Source of the DNA: Larimichthys crocea
Taxonomy: Eukaryota > Chordata > Actinopteri > Sciaenidae
DNA: 64,000 nt
Assembly (NCBI RefSeq): GCF_000972845.2
Contig: NC_040032.1
Coordinates: forward strand, 11,382,334-11,446,333
Direction: 5' to 3'
The translations under genes and the position numbers were made by a program. The notes beneath the pieces were generated by a model. The model was given only the letters and a program-made list of their open reading frames with translations, was not told the DNA's origin and ran no database searches. Shown in pieces: positions 1-8,978 of this stretch. The stretch's first letter is position 1; every line of letters begins with the position of its first letter.

Positions 1-2198
1 CCCAATGACGTTTGATAATATGATTAACACCCTGAGGACAGTTCCAGCTGATACAAAACCCCTGTAATATTGTCATCACTGTTCCGGCTTAGCAATGATT
101 CAGCCATGACCATCAGAGGTAAGTAAAGGATTGAAAATTCAGCATCCAAGCATCCAGAGTTGGCACAAAATAGCCCTAATATACAGTTATTATTATAATA
201 TTAGCACATGATGTAGATTATTAAGAGGGAGTGAGTGACAGACGGAGCCTTTATATATGTATGAACTAAAAAAGTACATATTCTAAGTGCTGTAGCTGCG
301 CTGTCTTGATGACAATTGATGTGCATTGTGTTCGCAGTTGCTGTGAATGAAAGCCTTTAAAGTGTATGCATGTAATAACAGTGTGGAGGGACGGCTTGAA
401 GGGAGCACTTGTGCAGAATGAGTCATACGTGCTGGGGCTGTCGATGATTCAGGGTGTTTTAAGGATCGTGCAGATGCAGAAATCCTTTCTGGTGGACAGT
501 TAGGCTGCTCGCTCCTATCCTCAGGGTGTCTGTCACTTAAACCTTCAAGGTGGGAAGTGAACTTAAACAGGTCTGCCATCTTCTTTGTGAGAAGAGCAAG
601 TCTGAATTCAGAGTCTCCTTAAGTACCTTTCTGGAACTATGCAGGGTTTTTATGATCCTCCAGCAGCCACTTGAACTATCCTACCAGCCGGATAGATTTA
701 CTTGCCAGCCAGTCTACCTAACAGTATTTCAGTACAAGTACACCATTGGCAGTAACTGGTCCCAAAATGAGGGTATAATCTTTAAAGGACATATCTAAAA
801 ATGACAAATAATGTAGCACAAAGTTGAAATATGTTTTGGACCTTTCCCCTCTGTACAGCACTGTTTCAGATCACTGATAATTGGGAACATCTTGCATGAA
901 TGGCTCGCTTCAGGTCACTGGACATTTCTAAATATGATTTATGATTATTTCAAGCGTCGCTGTTGTAGATTTACATCCATGCCTGAGCTCATTTCAGTGG
1001 ATGATTGACAAAGGAGGAGGTGTAGCTGCTGAGAGCACTGATGTGTGAGTGACACTGGGGAGGTGATGCTGGGTCTCATCGGGCACACAGCTCTCGTATA
1101 TGCTTTCAGAAGATCACACTACCTCTGTGCAATGTCTCTACTTTGCACGTGACTAAAACAGCTCAAAATCCACCTCTCACTTCCCGAATCTGTGATTACA
1201 GCAACTCTTGCAGCATTTCCTAATGCCAACGATGATGTTGAATCTGCTGTTTCTGGGTGACTTGACACTTTTCTTGTGAGTTGTTTGTGTTAAAACGGTG
1301 CTAATTTGTAGGAAAGAACTGAGCTGACTAAATTGTTCTTCTGACCATCTTCACCAGCTGTTTCTGCATCATGGCTGAACAAAGATACACAAACACTAAA
1401 AGCTGTTGAGGAAAACTAAATAATGTGTTAATGCAGCCAAGCTGCCAGTCCATGTACTGTAAGCACTGAGTCGCCAAAGCTTCATGACACCTTTATGAAT
1501 TTAAGAGGCCGTGTTCGGTCAAAATAAATTGTTATATTTAACGATTAGATTGTTATTTAAGACATAAACTCCTCACAGGATACGGACACGAAGAAGACCT
1601 GAACACAGATCCTTCCCTCTGCTAAAGCAGCCTTGCCCTGCATTCAAAAAGTAGTTAAGTACTATGAGAAGAAAACAGTGTAAAAAGAGGTTTATTAAGG
1701 TTGTATCATTGTTGTGAAATAGACAGAGGACTGTATAAAAATGTCCTAAAAACATATCAAGAAAACTCTGATATCTGCTAAAAATTCAGCCTCATTTTAC
1801 ACAAACTTTCTGCAGTTATTGCGTCCACTGTTTGGGTTAAGTGTAAAGTTCATCAGTGTTGAATATTATATGAAATATCCCTAAAATATGTCACTTAGCC
1901 AGAGGTTATCAGTTTACTCAATGATAGAAAGGGGGTCCGTTAAGGCAAAAGGTTGGGAACCACAGAAGACCAACATACTGTGATAATAAATAACTGTTAT
2001 ATAAGATACAGTGATTTTTTTTTTGCTCTATAACGCATGCCAACACTCTACTGGCTTAATCTAATTGTTGAAGAGTCTTCCTTGAGTTCATTCTTGAAAG
2101 AAAATCCCAACTCAACTGAAGATCCACTTACTAGCTTTGAGGTGAAACAATTAAGGTCCTGGCAGTTTACTTAAGTTTTTCTCACTTTTGCTTCTGCA
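1..2198. other. Intergenic sequence upstream of the candidate promoter
   Basis: AT-rich sequence with no recognisable exon on either strand. The open frames here (for example 550-798 + and 283-579 -) are short, have no domain I recognise and have no well-placed splice sites. A short stretch around 1930-1965, ending in a gttgggaaccac-like motif, resembles the end of a fish hAT-type repeat, but it is too short to call. Nothing else is supported. Confidence 0.5.
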
Positions 2199-2227
2199 GA
2201 TAGATAGATATACTTTATTTATCCCAA
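2199..2227 (-). repeat. LINE 3'-tail fragment
   Basis: A GATA run leads into tactttatttatccc. Read on the minus strand this resembles the terminal gggataaataaagt(atct)n tail of fish L2/Rex1-type LINEs. Only the last ~30 bases are present, as is typical of a 5'-truncated copy. The family assignment rests on memory. Confidence 0.45.
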
Positions 2228-2269
2228 GCAGATGATGAGGAGGTAGAGATGGAGCAGCATCCTGCAACA

Positions 2270-3636
2270 AATAATGAGCTCTTTAGGTGCTACTTCTGCA
2301 CTGCCTTCAGGTGCACCCACTGTGTTGCAACTTCCCTCTGTTTAAGGCCTTTGAGGTGATATAATGAGCCCTCTGGTAACCAAATTGCTAGTTCAGTTGG
2401 TTGCAATCAGCAAGTTCACATAGATGCCACAAAATCATACACACTGGACCTTTAAAAGCTGAATTATTGTCAGAAGTGTGTAGGATTTAGTGGCACCTAG
2501 CGGTGATGATCAGGGTTTGGTTTGTCTCTTGTGGGCTACTGTAGAAAATCCATGGCACCGCTCCCACTGTAGATATAAAAGGCTCATTATAAGACAACGA
2601 AAACAACAATTACCCTTTTCAGGTCATTATACACCAATGAAAACATACTAATGAATATTGTATTCCACTCTTGAAAATAAATACGTATCAATCAATAAGT
2701 ATAAGTAATAAATCTTACACACTGGACCTTTGAAAACTGAATTCTTGGAGTTTTTAAAGGTCCATTGTGTTGGATTTAGTGGCATTTAACTTAAGATTGC
2801 CAAATTCACATTAAAAGCAAAGGGCCACATCTACTGTAGATCAGGGTTTGGTTTGTCTCCTCCCACTCTATTTATAAAGGGCTCATTTTAAGACAGTTCT
2901 CCAATGTAAACATACTAATGAATATTGCTCATTATAAGACATTTACCTTTTTCAGGTCATTATACATACTAATGAAAACATACTAATGAATCTAATGAAT
3001 ATTGTATTCCAATCTTGCCGATAAATACTTAAAAATCTTACAAACTGGACCTTTAAAAGCTGAATTCTTGGGGTTTTTAAAGGTCCATTGTGTTGGATTT
3101 AGTGGCATTTAACTCACATTAAAAGCAAAGGGCCACATCTAGATCAGGGTTTGGTTTGTCTGTTCTGGGCTACTGTAGTAAAATGGCAGAATCCGTGGAA
3201 GAGGACCCCCACCTCTCCCATTGTAGATATAAAAGGCTCATTATAAGACAACGAAAACACAACAATTACCTTTTTCAGGTCATTATACATAAATGAAAAC
3301 ATACTAATGAATCTAATGAATATTGTATTCCAATCTTGCAGATAAATACTTAGATATACTGCAGATAAAAGCTGAATTCTTGGGGTTTTTAAAGGTCCAT
3401 TGTGTTGGATTTAGTGGCATTTAACTCAAATTAATCACATTAAAAGCAAAGGGCCACATCTAGATCAGGGTTTGGTTTGTCTGTTCTGGGCTACTGTAGA
3501 AAAATGGCAGACTCCATGGAAGAGGACCCCACCTCTCCCACTGTAGATATTTTTTAAGACAGTTCTTATTTTAAGGTGATTATACACCAATGAAAACATA
3601 CTAATGAATATTATATTTACACACTGGACCTTTAAA
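2270..3636. repeat. Tandem array of a TTAA-ended MITE
   Basis: An inverted copy ends at 2441-2455 (acactggacctttaa). It is followed by forward copies starting near 2474, 2754, 3077 and 3389 and ending near 2731, 3056, 3372 and 3635. Intact ends read ttaaaggtcc(a)(g/t)tgtgt and acacactggacctttaa, so they form an inverted repeat with TTAA at the edge, as expected of a piggyBac- or Kolobok-type cut-and-paste element. The same linker (aaagctgaattcttgggg) recurs between copies, so the array probably grew by tandem duplication of element plus flank (spacings about 323 and 312 bp) and not by separate insertions. No coding capacity is seen. Confidence 0.7.
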
Positions 3637-3790
3637 AGCTGTTGTATCATGAATGGGAGAAAATACTCTTTAGCAACTTATTATGCGATTTTAAGAGTCA
3701 GACAGTCTCTAACCCGGCATATTTTTTGATAAATGGATAATGATGGTAAAAATCAAACTGCCTCGTTTAAATCCGCTGGGATTGCTCCGT

Positions 3791-3872
3791 CTCCGACAGC
3801 CCGTGAACGCAGCGCAGAGATAGCGCTGCTCCTCCGACAGCCCGTGAACGCAGCGCAGAGATAGCGCTGCTC
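3791..3872. repeat. Exact 41-bp tandem duplication in the promoter
   Basis: The unit beginning ctccgacagcccgtgaacgc is present twice with no mismatch that I can see (3791-3831 and 3832-3872). Each copy carries several CpGs and an agcgct hexamer. The perfect identity indicates a recent event. Confidence 0.9.
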
Positions 3873-4079
3873 CTCGGTGCTCGGTATCCAGTCCGAGGTG
3901 CGCTGCTCTCGGCTGAGTTGCACACGGAGGAGAGCCTCTTTGGACGGGAAGTTTAAACTGGGAGTTTAACAAAAAAGGCGAAGGACTTTTTTTTTTTGTC
4001 TCAAACGGACGGAATATTTTTTTTTGGAGGGAACACAGAAGCGGAGCGGTAACTGACTGAACCGGCTTGGAGGAGGAGG

Positions 4080-4354
4080 CGGAGGAGGAGGAGGGCAGCC
4101 GTTTTTGTGTGTGTTGTTTCGGGTTGAACAGTGAACACACCACCGCTGTGTCTGCTCTGTTAAAACTGTTTTAAAAAATATATTTAACAAATACTTTGGA
4201 GCCTGGCGCGTTTTTGAGACTCACATGTGATGAGGAGGGAATTAAACAGCGGTGGAGAGCCAGACGGAGACAGCGAAAGCTAAAGCTCATCTCCCCCCCA
4301 GACAACGACGACGGAGCGGCCAACGGTCGGTGGTCAACCGCCACAGACACACAG
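4080..4354 (+). other. arhgap32: Candidate non-coding first exon (5' UTR) of arhgap32
   Basis: Only the 3' edge is defined by sequence: ccacagacacacag|gtactt, with the donor GT at 4355-4356. The 5' edge given is a guess inside the CpG-rich block. The exon has no long ATG-initiated frame, so it would be untranslated leader. Splicing to the acceptor at 33302/33303 would put it before the ATG exon across an intron of about 28.9 kb. A long first intron after a non-coding exon is common for large neuronal RhoGAP genes, but another transcript could own this exon. Confidence 0.4.
4225..4283 (+). promoter_or_regulatory. Start-stop element plus 17-codon upstream ORF in the leader
   Basis: The sequence atgtgatgag contains an ATG followed at once by TGA (4225-4230). 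The A of that TGA starts a second ATG (4230-4232), which opens a 17-codon frame ending at TAA 4281-4283. If the leader exon is real, these would be the first AUGs met in it and could lower translation of the main frame. Confidence 0.35.
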
Positions 4355-4618
4355 GTACTTAAACTCAGCACGGCTGCATGCTCACACTGTGTGTGTGCTC
4401 TGCAGACTTTACAGCACTTTGTTAGAGGAATCTGCTAGTCGGCACAAACATGTGTATTGTGTGTGTGTGCACCCGGCAAGGCATGGTCTGTATGGAGTCG
4501 GCTAATCCTCCCATGTATGTGTGCACAAGCCCATTCAATGATATGGCAGCTTAAAGCTGCTTTCAGTGTCTCTAACTTTTAGCCTCTGCAACATGATCGA
4601 TACTTTAACCCCAGAACC

Positions 4619-4682
4619 AGGGGCGCAGCCAGGAATTTTGGGCCCCATGACAAAAAAATAATCAAATTGGGCCCCCCCCCCC
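4619..4682. repeat. Fragment of a fish gggccc-type dispersed repeat
   Basis: The text ggggcgcagccaggaatttt, followed by gggccccatgac and later a gggcccccc run, matches a repeat I remember from fish genomes. A possible opposite end (gtgggcccctg) lies at 5399-5410. The interval between them is occupied by the Tigger-like element and unassigned sequence. Class unknown. Confidence 0.4.
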
Positions 4683-4969
4683 ATCTGTGCAGCTGTTGTC
4701 CCCACATCTCTAGGACCTAACTATCCCATCAAAAGCTTTACAAAACTCTAATTAATCACTGTTTTAATACTAGTACTAGCACAATATTAACTGCTTTTGA
4801 CTTGTACATGCATGCAAGTCTGCATACAGGTTCACTATCTGATGCGAGATTAAAAGCCACCATAAAAATGTGCTAAAGGCTAAATTTCTATTTCACTTTT
4901 ACTGCCCAAAACATGTAAAAACAAACAGAATTAATTTTCATTGTTATATTTGGAAATGTAAGATATACA

Positions 4970-5353
4970 CAGTGGTCCCTCGTTTATCACGGGGGATACG
5001 TTCTAAAACTAACCCGCAATAAACGAAATCCGCGCAGTGAGTTTTACAATTATTATACATGTTTTAAGGCCGTAAAACCCCTAACCACACACTTTTATAC
5101 ACTTTTTTTACACACATTTTGTACAGTACTCCCTTAGTTAATCAGGACACAGAACACATGTGCGGTTCTCCCTTAGCCAATCAGGACGCAGAACACATGT
5201 GCGGTTCTCCCTTAGCCAATCAGGACGCAGAACACAATGCGCGTTCATACTGTACAGCACGCTGTAAAAAAAAAGCATGCAAAATTACACTAAAAAAATC
5301 TGCAAAACAGCGAGTCTGCGAAAAGTGAACCGCGATATAGCGAGGGACGACTG
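4970..5353. mobile_element. Tigger-like (Tc1/mariner superfamily) non-autonomous element
   Basis: The left end reads cagtggtccctcgtttatca. The right end, in reverse complement, reads cagtcgtccctcgctatatc followed by gcgg, giving an inverted repeat of roughly 22 bases with a few mismatches. A TA borders the right end, and a TA lies two bases outside the left end. The theme 'ccctcg...at.gcgg' is typical of Tigger/pogo-like MITEs. At about 385 bp it cannot code for a transposase. Its middle holds the 39-bp minisatellite listed separately. Confidence 0.65.
5131..5243. repeat. 39-bp minisatellite inside the Tigger-like MITE
   Basis: The cccttag...aatcaggac motif starts at 5131, 5170 and 5209, a constant 39-base period with nearly three units and few mismatches. 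Because 39 is a multiple of three, it produces a spurious 69-codon frame with a 13-residue repeat (5119-5328 +). There is no other reason to think that frame is a gene. Confidence 0.85.
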
Positions 5354-5410
5354 TACTCAATGATAATGATTTAATCATTTTATATTGGTATTTACATTGT
5401 GGGCCCCTGC

Positions 5411-5955
5411 CTAGAACACTAACGTTAAAATTAGTAACACCATCACTAACGTCGGGTATAGTTTACCCGATATAATATCCCGGATAAAATACAGTTTTCA
5501 TCACTTACAAAAAGTACAACACTGTATGCCAAACTGTAGTACTCTTCTTTAATTTCCCAATATTCAATATCACATAAAATTTAAATAAAAAGGTACCATA
5601 GGGGACCCTTTAGCAAAAGTATTTTTAAAAATCAGGTAATCCTTAACGAGAAATTTCCAAACAAAAAAAAAAAGAATGGAAGCTGGGAACTTGTTCTTTG
5701 GTCCACCCATTCCTGGGACATGTGAGCTTTGTCTGGTGAAGGCACAGACTTCCTGCATCACTGACAACTGTGGGAGGTATAGACAAAAAAAATGGCACTC
5801 TGTATCACTGACACACAGATGGGAGGAGGGAAACAAACATACCATTAATGACGCTACCCAAGGACCCATGCAACTCAGACAGCAGCAACACAATGAAAAT
5901 CACATGACAAGAACTGTGTGGGTGAAAATCACCCGGCGTTAGTGTTCTAGGGTTA
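5411..5955 (+). mobile_element. piggyBac-like transposon remnant
   Basis: Both ends carry the same inverted motif: cctagaacactaacg at 5411-5425, and cgttagtgttctaggg followed by TTAA at the right. Sub-terminal palindromes are also seen (gtcgggtatagtttacccga on the left, gggtgaaaatcaccc on the right). A frame at 5676-5942 ends inside the right terminal repeat and carries a Cys/His-rich stretch (CELC, then C, then CGR, then a W-H pair). That resembles the C-terminal cysteine-rich finger of piggyBac transposases, which usually ends just before the 3' terminal repeat. The rest of the transposase is missing. The ends are directly visible; the transposase reading is inference. Confidence 0.5.
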
Positions 5956-6018
5956 ATGATCCTGAGGGAAATAACATATACTGCAGTTTAAAAAATAACC
6001 TATAACATAAATCTGCAT

Positions 6019-6240
6019 TTAAAGGTCCAGTGTGTAAGAATTTAGATGCATGTAGTGGACTAATCACTGCATTGCAACCCCCTCACCTTCCTGGTGTAAA
6101 TAAGAAACAAACACTTTAAGGACCCTTATTTAGAGTCACTGTTTATTTTGTCTGTTCTGGGCTACTGTAGAAACGCAGTGTTTCAATATGGTGGCCTCAA
6201 TGAAAGACGACCCCCGCTCCCACTTTATATATAGGCCTAT
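6019..6240 (+). mobile_element. 5' half of a TTAA-ended MITE
   Basis: It starts ttaaaggtccagtgtgtaag and continues through the same ttttgtctgttctgggctac and ctgtagaaa blocks seen in the array at 2.3-3.6 kb, so it belongs to that family. It breaks off near 6240, exactly where the accgtattttcc element begins. The second half is not clearly recoverable beyond 6677. Confidence 0.65.
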
Positions 6241-6677
6241 ACCGTATTTTCCAGACTATAGAGCGCACTTGAATATAAGTCGCACCCACTAAGTTAAAAA
6301 AAAATAGTATATAAGCCGCAGCGGACTATAAGCCGCCGATATATTAGATATTTACCGGATACACAGAAAGATTTTGTACCGTAAATGTTTATTTATATAC
6401 CTGAACTGATTGATGCTGCTGCCGTCTCCAACGTCTCACCATGGATTCATTAACGCCAAGCTTACGTGTTACCTAAAAGCTGCATCATACGAACTTCTCG
6501 TTGTTAATAATTCGTCATGCGTGTTGCATGAGCTAAATAAAAACTAGCGTGTTCTTCTTTGCACTGACTTCCCCTGTCGGCTAAAGAAAAATCAATAGAA
6601 AAGCTGCATCTTTGTATAAGCCGCATGGTTCAAAGCGGGGGAAAAAAAGTAGCGGCTTATAGTCCGGAAAATACGGT
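6241..6677. mobile_element. Non-autonomous DNA transposon with ACCGTATTTTCC ends
   Basis: The left end accgtattttccagactata and the right end ggaaaatacggt (6666-6677) are inverted repeats of about 27 bases. The inner text (ataagtcgcac, ataagccgc, cggcttatagtcc) belongs to a repeat that is very frequent in fish and other vertebrates. At about 437 bp it has no transposase frame. It sits inside the TTAA-ended MITE at 6019-6240, so it inserted later. I do not assign a superfamily. Confidence 0.65.
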
Positions 6678-6694
6678 ATATAAAGGATAACACT

Positions 6695-6782
6695 GGGGAA
6701 CACAATCATTGTTGAGTTCGGTCTGACAGCTGTTTTTTGGGGAACACAATCATTGTTGAGTTCGGTCTGACAGCTGTTTTTA
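6695..6782. repeat. Exact 44-bp tandem duplication
   Basis: The unit beginning ggggaacacaatcattgttg occurs at 6695-6738 and again at 6739-6782 with no visible mismatch. It lies between the nested transposon and the minus-strand pseudogene. Confidence 0.9.
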
Positions 6783-6840
6783 ACTGGTTTTTGGGTGCGG
6801 AATCCAAAACTGATCTCAGTTTTTCTCTATCACGTCAAGT

Positions 6841-7193
6841 TTTTGAACTATAGGATCCCAGTTTTCTTACTTAACAGATATGTGCTTGTTTCCACTAAAC
6901 AAACGTAACAGTCTAAGCAATGATCTTCATGCTCTTGCCAAACCAAGGGATACCAAATGCTAACTTTTCACGTGTTCCTTTGGTCCACATCCGTAAACTC
7001 TCGACACACTGCTTGCACACTTTGTGTCTTGATCACTGAGTTTTACTTCAAAATATGCAAAATATGCTTGTTTGACAAATGCACTGATGTTTACTTTCCT
7101 CTGACTTGGAACGGTGGAACTACCATAAATACAGCAAAAGGAGTCAGGGTTGTTTAGGCGTTTACGACGTGAAGTAGCAGGAGCAGACATGAC
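6841..7193 (-). pseudogene. Frameshifted fragment of a repetitive fish gene with CxxC motifs
   Basis: On the minus strand a frame starts at ATG 7190-7188 with MSAPATSRRKRLNNP. It matches, from memory, a multi-copy uncharacterised protein family common in fish and probably carried by mobile elements. After the residues SDQD the frame is lost, but the family-like text continues in another frame (HKVCKQCVESLRMWTKGTR...LAFGIP). It shifts again to read LVWQEHEDHCLDCYVC, where a CxxC pair appears. At least two indels and a later TAG therefore break it. A splice acceptor (ttccag|gtcatg) sits just before the ATG, and a possible donor (aaaaag|gtaatg) lies about 155 bases further upstream on the same strand. 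The function of the family is not known to me. Confidence 0.55.
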
Positions 7194-8150
7194 CTGGAAC
7201 AAAGGAAAAATATACCTATGTAAATAAAACACGAAGCTAGAATAGTTACAAGCTTTGACAACTACAAAAACAGCATAAAACCAAATAGAACTTGCAACGG
7301 TGTGCCCATGGTTACAAGGTGAAGAGAACAGCCAGCACAAACACAACATTACCTTTTTAAAAGCTCAGGTACTGTGGAGGCTCCACTAGCTCTGGGAGTT
7401 GGTGTAGTTTTTCTATTTGCAATTCTCTCTTGCTGATGATTTGAATTTAAAATGTTGAATCCTAAATTAGGTGTGATCCACGAGGGACTTTGTGTCTTTT
7501 AAAAGCTGAACTCTCTCACATGTCATTTGATCCACACTTCCAGTCGTCTTCTGATGTTTTCACTATTAGATTACGATTTAATCAGATATGCACAGAGCCC
7601 TTTTTAATCCTAATTTAACGAGGCAAACCAACTACAAACAAGGAGGGATACGCAAGTACACATCATTCATATTCATACCATCCCAGCGTCATCTCCAGTG
7701 GAACATTTGGGTTGTTAAAGCCTGGCTCAAAGGCACGTCATTTATCGCTTTCTCAGGATGTTTTCCAATCATCTCCCTGGTGCAACATTTCCCGGTCAGA
7801 ATGACTAATGAATTCTAGCAACATGCCTCTAAAACCTATTACATTTCTAGCTCCACCACGACCGGGGTGGAACAGTTTATAAGTCGTGTGGTTTATTAGC
7901 CTGTGTGTTCTGCTGTTGAGGGGTCACGGTTCAGTGCTGCAGGAGGAAACATACCTGCACCAGTTGGCCTTTTTTCTGTGTGTGTCTGTGTGTGTTCAGT
8001 GTGTGTGTGTATTTGAGAAAACAAACACTACAGCTTATCTGCATTTGTATTACTGTGCTGGTATTCCCTGTGCTTGATATTTTGATCCAGCTCTCTGCTC
8101 TCGTTTATTTTCTTCTTTGAAGAAATAACTCTTTATCTCCGGTTTGTGTT
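7194..8150. other. First-intron sequence without a recognisable gene
   Basis: AT-rich DNA with a short (TG)n tract at 7976-8011. Frames at 7588-7818 and 7886-8077 have no recognisable domain. Nothing else is supported. Confidence 0.45.
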
Positions 8151-8978
8151 TTATTGGACAGCTTTGGTTTTTACAACACTAACTGTAATTAAAAAAACCC
8201 TTTCGGTAAAAAACTGTGGTTGCCAGAATTTTACCGTAATAAATACGGCATAACCTTTTCTAATATTACGGGAATAGGATATTAGTACTGTTGATTTCAT
8301 GTTCAAGGTTGACGTTTTATTTTATATTTTAAAATATCTGTAGATTTTACGATGAAAAACGGTAATATTACAATAGAAGGAATTGGTACAGTGTTTTACT
8401 GTATTATTCACTGTCCTTAATATAAAATACTACTCTTTTCTGTATAAATTCCCTAAAAATTGGTTTTGAGAAAGTAAAGGTTTTGAACAACAACTCATCA
8501 TCTGGCAGCTTTTCGCCGTAAAATCTACAGACATTTCTTACAGTGATATTTTACTGGACTGCTTTGGTCTTTACAACACTAACTAAAAACAACTGTTGTT
8601 TTTACGGTAAAAAATGGCAGCTGTGGTTGCATAAGTACGATATAACCTTTTCTAATATTTCAGTAATAGGATATAAGTACTGTTGATTTCATGTAAAATC
8701 TTGGCATATTTTAAAATGCCTATAGATTTTATGATCAGAAATCATAAAATTACAGTAAAAGGAAAAAAAGGACGTAAATATTTCGTTGTTTTACTGTATA
8801 ATTATTATAAAACACTACTTTTTTTTGTATAAATGACCTTAAAATTAAAGGTTTTGAACAAAGACTGTGTTTTACTGTATACATGAAAGCAGAGTCATAC
8901 TTCTTGGCATATTTTACTGTCATGTTTTGGCAGTTTTTTGCCGTAAAATTTACCGCAGTCCTGTTTTTTACAGTGTAG
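8151..8978. repeat. Two tandem copies of a ~400-bp palindrome-rich repeat
   Basis: The blocks tt(a)ttggacagctttggt (8151) and ttactggactgctttggt (8551) begin two parallel copies offset by 400 bases. They share tttacaacactaact, cataaccttttctaatatt, aggatat(a/t)agtactgttg and atttcatgt in the same order, and each ends in a ttacagtg motif. Short inverted elements built on tttacggtaaaa and ttaccgtaa recur throughout, a pattern I associate with a common fish repeat. The copies have diverged by substitutions and small indels, so the duplication is not recent. Confidence 0.75.

Larger units (their letters stand above)
3700..4354 (+). promoter_or_regulatory. arhgap32: CpG-rich promoter region, probably of arhgap32
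   Basis: CpG density rises abruptly at about 3770 against an AT-rich, CpG-poor background and stays high to about 4350. The segment holds GC-rich and GGAGGAGG-type tracts and ends in a plausible splice donor (acag|gtactt at 4354/4355). This is the usual look of a TATA-less vertebrate promoter with its first exon. The only AT-rich motif, aaatatattt near 4178, lies late in the segment and need not be a TATA box. The next + strand gene structure downstream is the ATG exon of arhgap32, which has a splice acceptor and so needs an upstream exon. Assigning the promoter to arhgap32 is therefore inference from order and strand. Confidence 0.5.

Noticed and set aside
3709..4190. Two minus-strand frames over the CpG-rich promoter (144 and 74 codons)
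   Set aside because: They arise from GC-rich and poly-T/GGAGG sequence. No splice context or homology was found; a divergent transcript cannot be excluded but is not supported.
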